The translations under genes and the position numbers were made by a program. This document shows positions 9,137-17,953 of a stretch of 64,000 nucleotides of DNA, one piece after another (the first letter of the stretch is position 1; each line of letters opens with the position of its first letter). The stretch is taken from NCBI RefSeq assembly GCF_900114325.1, contig NZ_FOSR01000004.1, forward strand, positions 221,550-285,549. The letters run 5' to 3'. The DNA is from Rhodanobacter glycinis. Its GTDB lineage: Bacteria > Pseudomonadota > Gammaproteobacteria > Xanthomonadales > Rhodanobacteraceae. The notes beneath the pieces are model-generated. The model searched no databases. It saw nothing but the letters and a program-made list of their open reading frames with translations, and was not told the DNA's origin.

Positions 9137-9745
9137 ATGCAGCAATCGCAATCGACCAAGCCCCATTTTCTGCGCAGTGGCGTGGACGCCATTGTCCGGA
9201 TGTCCTCGACCCGCACGAACTACTGGTTCGAGGTCGTCCTGGATGTCGCGTTGGGCATCGTCCTGCTGGCCGCTGGCTGGCAACACCGCACCAGTGCGGC
9301 AAGCACCGTGCTGGCCGTTGCGATAGGCCTGTTCGCCTTCAGCTTCATCGAATACTTCTTCCACCGCTGGATGTTCCATACCCGCATCCCGCTGTTCACC
9401 CAGGGTCACGACAAGCACCACCGGGAACCGCTGGGTTACGACTCGCTGCCGTTCTTCCTGCCCGCCGCGACGCTGCTGATGCTGACCGGCCTGTGCATGC
9501 TGGTGCTGCCCGACGGCTTTGCCCTGTTGATGGCCGGTACCGCCACCTTCGGCTACGTGGCCTACGGGCTCAGCCACTTCGTGATCCACCACGTGCGCTT
9601 CAAGCGGCCGCTGCTGCGCCGCTGGGCCGGCGCCCACCACGTGCACCATTACCACCCGGGCACCAACTTCGGCGTCACCACGCCGCTGTGGGACTACATC
9701 CTGGGCACCCGCTACGTGCGCCAGCCGCGCAAGCCCGCCGCCTGA
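9137..9745 (+). CDS. Fatty acid hydroxylase / sterol desaturase family protein
   Basis: The product is a 202-residue integral membrane protein with the di-iron histidine clusters of the fatty-acid hydroxylase superfamily: HRWMFH (about 76-81), HDKHH (about 93-97), a middle HFVIHH pair, and HHVHHYH near residue 173. Three to four hydrophobic segments separate them. These enzymes oxidise lipid chains (2-hydroxylation, carotenoid or sterol modification) at the inner membrane. The ATG at 9137 was chosen because the upstream frame lacks hydrophobic or His-rich sequence. The substrate cannot be named. Confidence 0.88.
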   Translation: MQQSQSTKPHFLRSGVDAIVRMSSTRTNYWFEVVLDVALGIVLLAAGWQHRTSAASTVLAVAIGLFAFSFIEYFFHRWMFHTRIPLFTQGHDKHHREPLGYDSLPFFLPAATLLMLTGLCMLVLPDGFALLMAGTATFGYVAYGLSHFVIHHVRFKRPLLRRWAGAHHVHHYHPGTNFGVTTPLWDYILGTRYVRQPRKPAA

Positions 9746-9774
9746 TTTCCGAGCTTTTGTATTTCTGAGCTTTT

Positions 9775-9851
9775 GTAGGAGCGCACCCTGTGCGCGAATG
9801 CTTTTGGCAGGGTATCGCGAAAAGCCTTTCGCGCACAGGGTGCGCTCCTAC
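9775..9851. repeat. GTAG-type REP pair, copy B
   Basis: Inverted copies of GTAGGAGCGCACCCTGTGC flank a roughly 30-base centre. It lies between the convergent hydroxylase and methyltransferase-like genes and could serve both as a bidirectional terminator. The arms are essentially identical to the copies at 1414 and 28226. Confidence 0.88.
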
Positions 9852-9870
9852 AGCGAAGTCGCGACCGGTT

Positions 9871-10449
9871 TCACAGCACGCCGGGCACCAGCGCCTTCAC
9901 CCGCCGCATGTAATCGACGTAGGCCGTGCCGAACTGTTCGCGCATCCAGCGTTCCTCGTGGCGCAGCTTGTACCAGAAGCCGCCGCCGACCAGCGCCAGC
10001 GCGAGCAACCCCAGCCAGCTGCCCGCGGCCAGAATGGTGCCGAGCATGGCCAGCAGCATGCCGGTGTAGATGGGATGACGCACCCAGCGGTACGGGCCCG
10101 CCATGATCAATTCATGGTCCTGCTTGAGCTGCACGGCACCACTCCAGTTACGTCCCAGCGTGCGCCGCGCCCAGCAGGCGAAGCCCAGACCCGGCAACAC
10201 CAGCAGCCAGCCCAACGGGGGCGCCCACGCTGCGGCCGACGGCACGTGCCGGTACAGCCACGGATGCCCCACGCCCTGCCCCAGCGCGATCAGCAGCGCG
10301 AAACCCAGCATCACCGGGATCCGGTAGGCCAGCAATCGAGTCCAGTCATCCTCGCGTGCGGCGGCCTTGACGCCACGTGCGCCCCACGCCCAGTACAGCG
10401 CCCAGAGCAGCCAGGTGGCTTCGATCAGCAGGCCGAAAGACAGATGCAT
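9871..10449 (-). CDS. Isoprenylcysteine carboxyl methyltransferase (ICMT)-like membrane protein
   Basis: The product has 192 residues, four to five hydrophobic helices, and the ICMT/NnrU-type C-terminal signature: GPYRWVRHPIYTG followed by a helical hairpin and EERWMREQFGTAYVDYMRRV. Bacterial members bind S-adenosylmethionine and methylate mostly unknown lipid or small-molecule substrates. I start at MHLSFGLL (10449), where the first membrane helix begins; the 30 extra upstream residues are Arg/Cys-rich and unlike the family. It is separate from the metalloprotease gene by about 106 bases. Confidence 0.82.
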   Translation of the reverse strand: MHLSFGLLIEATWLLWALYWAWGARGVKAAAREDDWTRLLAYRIPVMLGFALLIALGQGVGHPWLYRHVPSAAAWAPPLGWLLVLPGLGFACWARRTLGRNWSGAVQLKQDHELIMAGPYRWVRHPIYTGMLLAMLGTILAAGSWLGLLALALVGGGFWYKLRHEERWMREQFGTAYVDYMRRVKALVPGVL

Positions 10450-10555
10450 GGCATGGTCACCGCAGCGAAAAGGTGCGCCGAGGATGCGGCAACGCCCCTG
10501 GCTCCGCCCAGTTACAACTGTCAGCCGTCGCACATGCACCCGCGCCGAGGCGACA

Positions 10556-11326
10556 TCAATCCGCCACGTCGGCGACCAGCCGGTCCAGCTCGGCTTTCAG
10601 CGTGGCGCCGTTGACGCGCAGCCAGTCGCGTTGCTCGTGCCAGTCCGGGTAGAGGCTTTCGACCAGCGCCCAGAAACGCGGGGCATGACTGCGTACCTTG
10701 AGGTGACACAACTCGTGCACCAGCACGTAGCGCAGCGCGGCCGGCGGGGCCAGCGCCAGCGCCAGATCGAGGTTGATGCGGTCGCGCGTATCCAGGCTGC
10801 CCCACAGGCTTTTCAGCGGGCGGATCTTCAGCGCGGTAGGCGCCAGACCCAGCTTCGGCACGTAGCCGGCCAGCCAGCGCGAGACGTCGCGGCGCATCTG
10901 CGCCTCGAAGTGCGAGGCAAGCAGGCCGCGCGCCACCGGCACGGCGCGCGAATGCGGGCGCGGGATCACCAGGGTCAGGCCGCCGTCGAATGGTTCGATG
11001 CGCGGGTACGGCCCTTCGGCCCAGTCCAGCGTGGCGGTTTCACCACGCAACGGGAATTCGGCGGTATAGCCCACGCGCAGCGGCGGCAGCGGCTTGACGA
11101 TCAGGTTCAGCTCGTCGAGCTTCTGCTCCAGCCACTCCGCGTGACTGCGCAGGAAGGCGCTGATCTGCGCCGGATGGGTGCCATGCGGGTAGGACACGCG
11201 CGCGCCCTTGGGCGTCACCGTGAGGCGCAGGCGCCGTGCGCGCGGGTGCGCGGCCTTCAACACCCGGATGGTGTTGCCGCCTGCCGTCGCCAGTTCCAGC
11301 CAGTCGCCTTCGAGATGCTGCGCCAT
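10556..11326 (-). CDS. YgjP-like M48-type metallopeptidase (DUF45)
   Basis: This 256-residue protein shows the zinc motif HELCH at 204-208 with a further conserved His at 214 (HLKVRSH), the hallmark of the YgjP/WLM branch of zincins. The region before it (SLWGSLDTRDRINL) matches the family's conserved strand and turn. Predicted cytoplasmic; the substrate of E. coli YgjP is not established. It lies downstream of rdgC on the same strand with 135 bases between. Confidence 0.88.
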   Translation of the reverse strand: MAQHLEGDWLELATAGGNTIRVLKAAHPRARRLRLTVTPKGARVSYPHGTHPAQISAFLRSHAEWLEQKLDELNLIVKPLPPLRVGYTAEFPLRGETATLDWAEGPYPRIEPFDGGLTLVIPRPHSRAVPVARGLLASHFEAQMRRDVSRWLAGYVPKLGLAPTALKIRPLKSLWGSLDTRDRINLDLALALAPPAALRYVLVHELCHLKVRSHAPRFWALVESLYPDWHEQRDWLRVNGATLKAELDRLVADVAD

Positions 11327-11461
11327 GATCCTGCTCTACCCGTCTTTCCGGTGCGCAGCGATGCCGGCGGCGCATCCGGACAGACAGTATGTGGGGAAGC
11401 GACTACCCCTGCGCAAGGGTCGCCGCAGACGGCCCTTGCCAAGCCTTGTCCAGCAACGATC

Positions 11462-12379
11462 TCAGCCGTCGCTGGGACGCGGCAGGCCGAACCATTCCTC
11501 CAGCTTGGCCAGCAGCCGCTCCAGTTCGCCGGTAAGCAGGGCGAAGCTGGCGTCGGCCTCGGCGCTGGCGTCTTCGTGGCTGTCGCCCAGCTCGTCCATC
11601 ACCACGTCGAGGAATTTCAGCTTGCGCACCACCAGGTCCTCGCCCAGCACGAAGCTGAGGCGATCATCGAAGACCAGGCCAAGCTGGAACACCTGCTTGC
11701 CGTTGCGCAAATGCTCCTTCACCTCGTCAGCGTCCAGGTCCTGCCGGCGGCAGCGCGCGATGGCACCGGTGGCGGTGGCCGGATCGCGCAGTTCGCATTC
11801 GTCGCCCAGCGCCAGGCCGCCCGGCAGGTTGCCGTTGGCCAGCCAGTCGGTCATCAGCACGCGCGGACCTTCTTCCGGCGCCAACGGCACCGCAGGGAAA
11901 CTGCCCAGCGCTTCGCGCACCTGGCTCAGGGCGTTCTCGGCCGACTTGCGGCTGGAGGTATCCAGCACCAGCCAGCCATGCCTGGCGTCGACGTAGGCAG
12001 ACATGCGCGAGCTGCGCACGAACGCACGCGGCAGCAGCTCGGTGAGCAGGTCTTCCTTCATCCGCTTGCGCTCGCGACCACCGACCTTGCGGCCTTCCTC
12101 GTCGGCGATCTTGCGCACCTTGCGCTGCAACTCGTCGTTGATCACCGCCGCCGGCAGGATCTTGTCCTCGCCGCCCACGGTGAGCCAGGTGCAGTGCTTC
12201 ACGGCGTGGGTGAGCGGCGCGTCGTCGCCCCGCCCGACCGGCGGCACGAAGCCCTTGGTGAACATTTCCAGCGGCCCGCACGAGCGCAGGCGATGCTCGC
12301 CCAGCGCCTCATCGAGGCGCTTCAGGTCATCGGCAACGGCGGGAGAAAAACGGAACAGCGTGAGATTGCGAAAGAACAT
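11462..12379 (-). CDS. rdgC: Recombination-associated protein RdgC
   Basis: The product has 305 residues and begins MFFRNLTLFRF, the typical RdgC opening, with GFVPP and RSSRMSAYVD blocks in place. RdgC forms a ring-shaped dimer that binds duplex DNA and restrains RecA loading; it is needed when replication restart is impaired. Length is close to the E. coli protein (303). The start follows directly from the conserved N-terminus. Downstream, about 30 bases after the stop, is a modest GCAAGGG/CCCTTGC hairpin. Confidence 0.95.
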   Translation of the reverse strand: MFFRNLTLFRFSPAVADDLKRLDEALGEHRLRSCGPLEMFTKGFVPPVGRGDDAPLTHAVKHCTWLTVGGEDKILPAAVINDELQRKVRKIADEEGRKVGGRERKRMKEDLLTELLPRAFVRSSRMSAYVDARHGWLVLDTSSRKSAENALSQVREALGSFPAVPLAPEEGPRVLMTDWLANGNLPGGLALGDECELRDPATATGAIARCRRQDLDADEVKEHLRNGKQVFQLGLVFDDRLSFVLGEDLVVRKLKFLDVVMDELGDSHEDASAEADASFALLTGELERLLAKLEEWFGLPRPSDG

Positions 12380-12483
12380 GCGTAGCCCGATGCAATAAAC
12401 GAAAAGTCAGGCCAGCACGCTGACCGCGAAGCCATGCCCGGCGTGGCCCGGAATCCCGCGCGGCACACGAACGCCCCGAAAGC

Positions 12484-12571
12484 CGGCATGGCCCCGCGGT
12501 ACGGGGCCATGCCGGGTCAGGGGCATCCAGACCAAAGGCGCTGGATTCCGGCCTGCGCCGGAATGACGAAC
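12484..12571. repeat. Perfect hairpin plus GTCATTCCGG-type repeat fragment
   Basis: Positions 12484-12516 form a 14-bp perfect stem (CCGGCATGGCCCCG and complement) around CGGTA. From 12540 the sequence CTGGATTCCGGCCTGCGCC then GGAATGACG is a single arm of the repeat found at 3.3-3.7 kb. Together they fill the spacer between the aminotransferase stop and the rdgC start. The hairpin could end minus-strand transcription from the aminotransferase, but no T-run follows. Confidence 0.65.
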
Positions 12572-12618
12572 GTGAAGCGTAACGCCGCCGGGGCGGAAAT
12601 GACGAGGGGCACGCCGCT

Positions 12619-13821
12619 TTAGCGACAAACCTCGGCGACAGCGCGTGCCACGTAGTCCAGGTTGCCCGTGGTCAGCGCGGCCACGCAGATGCGCCCGCTG
12701 GACAGCGCGTAGATGGCATGTTCCTCGCGCAGCCGGTCCACCTGTTCCTTGCTCAGGCCCGAATACGAGAACATGCCGGCCTGCTGGTTGATGAAGCCGA
12801 AATCCGGCGCACCCAGCGCGGCCAGCTTGTCCACGAAACCCGCGCGCATCGCGTGGATGCGTTCGCGCATCTCGCGCAGCTCCTGTTCCCACAGCGTGCG
12901 CAACTCCGGGCTGCCGAGCACGCCGGCGACCAGCTTGGCGCCATGCGCGGCCGGGCTGGAATAATTGGCGCGGATGGTCTGCTTGATCTTCGAGCGCAGC
13001 CGCGCGGCTTCGTCGCGATCGGCGCCCACGAAGGACAGCGCGCCCACGCGCTCGCCATACAGCGAGAACGACTTGGAGTACGAGTTAGCCACCACGAAGT
13101 TCTCGATGCCCGAGTCCGCCAGCAGGCGCACCGCAGTGGCATCGGCGTCGATGCCCTTGTCGAAACCCTGGTAGGCCATGTCGACGAACGGCAGCAGGTT
13201 GCGCTCCTTCAGCAACGCCACGACCTGCGCCCACTGCGTGGCATCCAGGTCCACGCCGGTGGGGTTGTGACAGCACGCATGCAGCAGCACCACGGTCCCC
13301 GGCTCCAGCTTGCCGAGGTCTTCCAGCATGCCGGCGAAGTCGAGGCCGCGCGTCGGCGCGTCGTAGTAGCGATAGTCGATCAGCTTGAAACCGGCGGTGC
13401 GGAACACCGCATGATGGTTGCCCCAGCTCGGGTTGCTGATCGCCAGCGTGGCCTTGTCGCCCAGCACCTGCTTGAGCATGTCGGCGCCGACGCGCAGCGC
13501 ACCGCTGCCGCCGATGGTCTGCACGGTAGCCGCGCGACCGGCTTCCAGCACGGCCGAGCCGGCACCGAACAGCAGCTTCTGGGTAGCTGCGGTGTAGGCC
13601 GGCAGGCCATCGATCGGCAAATAGCCACGCGGCGACTGATCGCGCACCAGCGCCTGTTCCACCTGCTGCACGGCCTTGAGCACCGGCAGCCGGCCCTGGT
13701 CGTCGCTGTAGACGCCAACGCCAAGGTTGACCTTGTTCGAACGCGGGTCGGCCAGGTACTTCTCGGTCAGGCCAAGGATCGGGTCACCAGGGGCCATTTC
13801 AACGGATGCAAAAAGGGACAC
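12619..13821 (-). CDS. Aromatic amino acid / aspartate aminotransferase (class I)
   Basis: The protein has 400 residues, PLP-dependent, of the AspC/TyrB type that moves the amino group between aspartate or aromatic amino acids and 2-oxoglutarate in the cytoplasm. Lys250 in SYSKSFSLYGERVG forms the Schiff base; HNPTG (185-189) and Asp214/Tyr217 hold the cofactor; the C-terminal arginine for the alpha-carboxylate lies in SGRICVA. Length is typical. It starts 5 bases after the ttcA stop on the same strand, so the two are probably co-transcribed. TyrB versus AspC cannot be decided from motifs. Confidence 0.92.
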   Translation of the reverse strand: MSLFASVEMAPGDPILGLTEKYLADPRSNKVNLGVGVYSDDQGRLPVLKAVQQVEQALVRDQSPRGYLPIDGLPAYTAATQKLLFGAGSAVLEAGRAATVQTIGGSGALRVGADMLKQVLGDKATLAISNPSWGNHHAVFRTAGFKLIDYRYYDAPTRGLDFAGMLEDLGKLEPGTVVLLHACCHNPTGVDLDATQWAQVVALLKERNLLPFVDMAYQGFDKGIDADATAVRLLADSGIENFVVANSYSKSFSLYGERVGALSFVGADRDEAARLRSKIKQTIRANYSSPAAHGAKLVAGVLGSPELRTLWEQELREMRERIHAMRAGFVDKLAALGAPDFGFINQQAGMFSYSGLSKEQVDRLREEHAIYALSSGRICVAALTTGNLDYVARAVAEVCR

Positions 13822-13826
13822 GGCTT

Positions 13827-14723
13827 CTACTCACTTTCGAATGAATGGATGGATGGACGTATGGACGTCCGATTATCGCCGGGTTCGGCATGCTTGGGCC
13901 ACTCCTTTTCCACGTCTTCCCTGCTGAGCCCGGCAAAGTCGAACAACTTGCGATCCGCCAGGTGCGATGGCGATACATTGCCGAGCGCGCGGAAAATGTT
14001 CTCGCAACGCCCGGGATGCTGATCGTCCCACTCGGCCAGCATGCGCGACACGGCCTTGCGCTGCAGGTTGTCCTGCGAGCCGCACAGGTTGCACGGGATG
14101 ATCGGGAAACCGCGCTGCGCGGCGTATTCGGCGATATCGGCCTCGCGGCAATAGGCCAGCGGGCGGATCACGATGTGCCGACCGTCATCCGAACGCAGTT
14201 TCGGCGGCATCGCCTTCAGATTGGCCTGGTGGAACAGGTTGAGGAAGAAGGTGGCGAGGATGTCGTCGCGGTGGTGGCCCAGCGCAATCTTCGTCACGCC
14301 GTTGTCGGCGGCCCATTCGTACAGCGCGCCACGACGCAGGCGCGAACACAGGCTGCACATCGTGCGTCCTTGCGGAATCACCCGCGTCACCGTGCTGTAG
14401 GTGTCCTGCTCGATCACGTGGAACGGCACGCCGCGCTCGCGCAGGTACTGCGGCAACACGTGCGCCGGGAAACCCGGCTGTTTCTGGTCCAGGTTCACCG
14501 CCACCAGCTCGAAACGCACCGGCGCGCGAGCCTGCAGCGCCAGCAACATGTCCAGCAAGGTGTAGGAATCCTTGCCGCCGGACAGGCATACCATCACCTT
14601 GTCGCCCTCCGCGATCATGCGGAAATCGCCCACCGCCTGCCCCACCTGCCGACGCAGGCGCGCGGCCAGCCGGTCATCGACGGCGCGAATCGGCGCGGAA
14701 GGGGCGAAGGAAGGGGCGGACAT
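13827..14723 (-). CDS. ttcA: tRNA 2-thiocytidine(32) synthetase TtcA
   Basis: The product has 298 residues with the PP-loop ATP motif SGGKDS (48-53) and the paired cysteines CSLC (123, 126) and CNLC (211, 214) that hold the iron-sulfur cluster. TtcA adenylates C32 in certain tRNAs and inserts sulfur. The last residues ([12 protein letters not shown]) are encoded by a locally repetitive ATGGATGGATGGACG stretch and are probably not conserved. The gene is first in a likely two-gene unit with the aminotransferase. Confidence 0.96.
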   Translation of the reverse strand: MSAPSFAPSAPIRAVDDRLAARLRRQVGQAVGDFRMIAEGDKVMVCLSGGKDSYTLLDMLLALQARAPVRFELVAVNLDQKQPGFPAHVLPQYLRERGVPFHVIEQDTYSTVTRVIPQGRTMCSLCSRLRRGALYEWAADNGVTKIALGHHRDDILATFFLNLFHQANLKAMPPKLRSDDGRHIVIRPLAYCREADIAEYAAQRGFPIIPCNLCGSQDNLQRKAVSRMLAEWDDQHPGRCENIFRALGNVSPSHLADRKLFDFAGLSREDVEKEWPKHAEPGDNRTSIRPSIHSFESE

Positions 14724-14821
14724 GGTTCACGGCAGCGCTGGGAGGGCCCATTGTAGCCCGCTCGCCCGCCGCGTTCCGGCAGCGCTACACTTGACCGTCT
14801 TCACTGCCGCAGCGATTCGCC

Positions 14822-15028
14822 ATGCAGGTTCAGGATTCCGCCCAACTCGCCCACCTGCTGGCCGACCTGCGCGTGGAACACCGGGACCTGGACCTGGCCA
14901 TCGACCAGCTGGCCACCGCCATCGGCCGCGACGAGCTGGCACTCACCCGGCTGAAGAAACGCCGCCTGCTGCTGAAGGACGCCATCGCGCGGATCGAGAG
15001 CAAGTTGATTCCCGATCTGGATGCCTAA
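14822..15028 (+). CDS. YdcH family small protein (DUF465)
   Basis: This 68-residue, highly charged, all-helical protein has the DUF465 pattern: LLADLRVEHRDLDLAIDQL, then LALTRLKKRRLLLKDAIARI near the C-terminus. It would form a coiled coil. YdcH/SlyX-like proteins are common and cytoplasmic; their role is not established. The gene is divergent from ttcA with 98 bases between and is followed by repeats. Confidence 0.85.
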   Translation: MQVQDSAQLAHLLADLRVEHRDLDLAIDQLATAIGRDELALTRLKKRRLLLKDAIARIESKLIPDLDA

Positions 15029-15370
15029 GCGGCGACCGGCGTTCTCGCGCTCCTTTCAAGGGACGGAGTCTTGTGACCCGTAACCCGCCCGCGCACCCGA
15101 AGGGCGATCGGGGCGGCCTCTCTTTGGGCCACCTTTCTCTGTCCACACAGAGAAAGGTGGCTTGGCTGCCGGCAGGCGGGCGAAACGGCTCTGTCAATTG
15201 CGACAAAAGCAAGTACAAAGCCGAATCCATGAAGTCTATGGCGAGCACCCGCCCCTCACCCCAACCCTCTCTCCGAAGGGGAGAGGGCGCCAAACAGCAC
15301 TCTCGCTCGAATAGACGGGCGAAATCGCTCTGCTCATTACGATCGGAGGGGGAAACTCTGATGCTCCTCG
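15029..15370. repeat. 342-base gene-free stretch holding three repeat elements
   Basis: The stretch between the YdcH gene and the 3' end of pssA holds no gene. It contains a perfect 14-bp hairpin at 15129-15160 (CCACCTTTCTCTGT, CCAC loop, complement), which resembles the widespread repeat built on paired TTTCTTTG-like arms. It also has a GCGAGCACCCGCCCCTCACC unit at 15241 running into CTCTCCGAAGGGGAGAG, the same family as at 35.4 and 45.0 kb. The hairpin could terminate pssA (minus) or ydcH (plus). Confidence 0.7.
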
Positions 15371-16771
15371 TCAGAGCAAACGATTCACCAGCCGGTCCAG
15401 TCGCACCCGGCTCAGCCGGCGCAGCAGCTTGCGCACTTCCGGCGGATAGCTGCGCGGGCTTTCCAGCGCGTGGAAATCGTCCACCTTCTGCGCATGCCGG
15501 CACAGCTCCGCCCATTCGGCATGGCGTTGAGCCAACAATTTCCGGTCGGGGTCGCGCAGCAGCAGGCCGTTTTCCAGGTCCAGTGCCCACGCCCGCGGGT
15601 TGAGGTTGTGCCCGGTGAGCAAGGTCACCTCGTCGTCGACGAACAGGCCCTTCAGGTGATAGCTGTTGCCGTCGTCGCGCCACAACCGCAGGGTGAGCTG
15701 GCCACTGGCCAGTTGCCGGCGATGTGCACGCGCGTAGCGACGCAGGTTGTTTTCGTACAGATACGGCAGCAGGCCGATGGTACGGAACGGCTGCGATGGC
15801 GGAATGTAGAAATCGTTGGCGGTCTTGTCGCCCACCATGATCTCGATGGTGCAACCACGCCGCAGTAACTGGCCCAGCACCACGCGCACCGGCCGCGGCA
15901 GGTTGAAGTATGGCGTCAGCAGCACGACCTTGCGCTTCGCGCCGCGCAGCAACGTCAGCACCGCTTCGTTGAGCTGGTTGTCGGTGCGGCCGAAGCCGAG
16001 CAGCGGCGTGATGGCCACCTCGCCCTTCGCCAGCGTCACCGCCGGCACCGCATAGCGGGCCTGCTGCAATTGCTGCCGAAAGCCGCGGATCGCCGGCAGC
16101 AGGCTGCGCGTGCTCGGCACTTCGGCCGCGTCCAGGCGTTGCACCGCGTCGCTACCCTGGAAATACTGCTGCACGAAGCCAGCCATGCTGTCAGCCAGCG
16201 CGCGATCACGAACCAGGTGATAGCGATCGAGCCGGTAGCGGCCGCCTGTTCCGAGATACACCTCGTTGAGGCTGGCGCCGCTGTACAACACGGTGTCGTC
16301 GAATACGAAACCCTTCAGGTGCAACACGCCGAACAACTCGCGGTTTTGCACCGGCACACCCCACACGCGCACGCCATCGCCGAAACGTTCGGCGTATTCG
16401 CGGTACATCGCCGCGTTGCCCGGGCTCTTGTGCTTGCCGATCAGGCCGCGCTGGGCGCGATGCCAATCCACGTAGACATCGATTTCCAGCTGCGGGCGCT
16501 GCGCCTGCGCTGCGTACAGCGCATCCATCACCGCGCGACCGGCCTCATCGTCCTGCAGATACAGCGCCACGATCACGATGCGCCGCGTGGCCTGCGCAAT
16601 GCCGTCCAGCAACGCCTGCCGGAACGCCGGCGCGCCGTGCAGTGCCTCGATCGCGTCGGCCGGCACGGCAAACCCGGGCTGCGACTCCAGCCAGACTTCG
16701 GCCTGCGGGCGGCGCAATGGCGAAACGAGACGACGCGCGAGGCGGCGCGGGGCTTGGATCAACTTGTTCAT
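15371..16771 (-). CDS. pssA: CDP-diacylglycerol-serine O-phosphatidyltransferase (PLD type)
   Basis: The protein has 466 residues of the E. coli PssA type, a membrane-associated phospholipase D-fold enzyme that makes phosphatidylserine, the precursor of phosphatidylethanolamine. The first HKD site reads HLKGFVFDD (His151, Lys153) and the second HLKGLFVDD (His372, Lys374). The blocks VDWHRAQRG, YSGASLNEVYL, GDKTANDFYIP and NPRAWALDLEN agree with E. coli PssA as I remember it, and the C-terminal RRLSRVRLDRL tail is also alike. Many bacteria use an unrelated integral-membrane synthase, so the type is informative. Single gene. Confidence 0.96.
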   Translation of the reverse strand: MNKLIQAPRRLARRLVSPLRRPQAEVWLESQPGFAVPADAIEALHGAPAFRQALLDGIAQATRRIVIVALYLQDDEAGRAVMDALYAAQAQRPQLEIDVYVDWHRAQRGLIGKHKSPGNAAMYREYAERFGDGVRVWGVPVQNRELFGVLHLKGFVFDDTVLYSGASLNEVYLGTGGRYRLDRYHLVRDRALADSMAGFVQQYFQGSDAVQRLDAAEVPSTRSLLPAIRGFRQQLQQARYAVPAVTLAKGEVAITPLLGFGRTDNQLNEAVLTLLRGAKRKVVLLTPYFNLPRPVRVVLGQLLRRGCTIEIMVGDKTANDFYIPPSQPFRTIGLLPYLYENNLRRYARAHRRQLASGQLTLRLWRDDGNSYHLKGLFVDDEVTLLTGHNLNPRAWALDLENGLLLRDPDRKLLAQRHAEWAELCRHAQKVDDFHALESPRSYPPEVRKLLRRLSRVRLDRLVNRLL

Positions 16772-16864
16772 GGTTTACAGGATACGCAAAGACGGCCTGG
16801 CAAGCCGTCAAGCATGCGGGTTTGACTCCACATCGGCAATCCGTGCCGGTTCATCTTCACCGGA

Positions 16865-17455
16865 TCAATCCGCATACTCCCGCAGCAAGGCCTCCACCTC
16901 GCGCAAACGCCGTCGCTGCCGCCGGATATAGGCAACAAAAAAGACCAGCAAGGCACCGATCACCACGCCATTGATCACCAACTGGAAGAGCAACACGCGC
17001 TGGAGCACGGGATCGTGCCGCCAGCGCGACGGCGCCAGCCAGGGCGCGGCAATCGGCAACGAGATGGCCAGCAGTACCGGCACGCTGAGGATGTTCATCC
17101 ACGCCAGCCGGATGCCGGCGCGCGCACGTTCCGCCGTCAGTCGCAGCAGGCCGGGGATGTCCTCGGTGGCCGAACGCCAGGTACCCCGGCGCGCGCGCAG
17201 CGCGAGGTACACCGTGGCCGCCATCAGCAGAAACGCCAGCCCCGCCCAGATCTTCCAGCGTTCGGTCACACCGGGCATCAGCAGCAGGCGCACGAGCTGG
17301 CCCACGGCAAACAGCGCGAGCGCCATCTCGATGCCGACCATCACCCGCATCTGCCGCCGTTTGCGTTGCACCCGGCGACGCAGGCGCTCCACATCCACCG
17401 TCGGCTGTTGCTGCCAGTCATCGCCCCATCGACCCCAGTCGTCCTGCGGATTCAT
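16865..17455 (-). CDS. Membrane protein encoded with an ECF sigma factor
   Basis: The protein has 196 residues. The N-terminal 35 are polar with many Trp/Gln/Arg; then come four hydrophobic helices (about 48-65, 76-95, 128-148, 160-182) and an Arg-rich cytoplasmic tail. Its ATG overlaps the sigma factor stop codon (ATGA), so translation is coupled. The position directly after a sigma factor gene suggests an anti-sigma or sensor role, but no zinc-binding HxxxCxxC motif is present. Function is unknown. Confidence 0.75.
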   Translation of the reverse strand: MNPQDDWGRWGDDWQQQPTVDVERLRRRVQRKRRQMRVMVGIEMALALFAVGQLVRLLLMPGVTERWKIWAGLAFLLMAATVYLALRARRGTWRSATEDIPGLLRLTAERARAGIRLAWMNILSVPVLLAISLPIAAPWLAPSRWRHDPVLQRVLLFQLVINGVVIGALLVFFVAYIRRQRRRLREVEALLREYAD

Positions 17456-17946
17456 GCGGGTTCTCCCAATACCGTCTTGAGTGCCTTGCGTGCCCGATTC
17501 AGGCGCACCGCCACGTTGTTGGCGCTGATGCCCAGCGCCGCGGCGATGTCCTGCTGACTGAAGCCTTCCAGCGCCAGCGTCACCGTCTGGCGCAGATTCA
17601 GCGGCAAGGCGCGCACCGCATCCTGCAGGCGCAGGCGTTTCTGTTCGAGTTGCGCATGCGATTCCGGACCACGCGTCGGATCCGCCAGCGCCTCGTCCAG
17701 CGCCTGTGCCCGCGGATGCCGCGTGCGGCCAATCACGTGACTGGCGCCACGGTTGTGCGCCACGCGTGCCACGAAGGTCTTCAACGAGGCGTCGCCTCGC
17801 CACGCTGGCAGTGCCTTCCACAAGGCCAGTGCCACATCCTGCAGCAAGTCGTCGCGCAGTGACGGATCGGCCTCGTAACTGGCCGCGATACGCGACAACA
17901 AGCCGGCATGCTCGTGCAGCAACGCGGCGAATTCCCCCTCGCGCAC
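17452..17946 (-). CDS. ECF-type RNA polymerase sigma factor
   Basis: The product has 164 residues from the GTG at 17946, with sigma region 2 (LRDDLLQDVALALWKALPAW, then FVARVAHNRGASHV) and region 4 (LPLNLRQTVTLALEGFSQQD followed by an HTH and RLNRARKAL). Region 3 is absent, as in extracytoplasmic-function sigma factors. A longer GTG start at 17997 would overlap the upstream gene by 44 bases and adds Trp/Cys-rich residues not seen in the family. The stop overlaps the start of the next membrane protein gene, which is the likely partner. Confidence 0.85.
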   Translation of the reverse strand: MREGEFAALLHEHAGLLSRIAASYEADPSLRDDLLQDVALALWKALPAWRGDASLKTFVARVAHNRGASHVIGRTRHPRAQALDEALADPTRGPESHAQLEQKRLRLQDAVRALPLNLRQTVTLALEGFSQQDIAAALGISANNVAVRLNRARKALKTVLGEPA

Positions 17947-17953
17947 GGCCTCG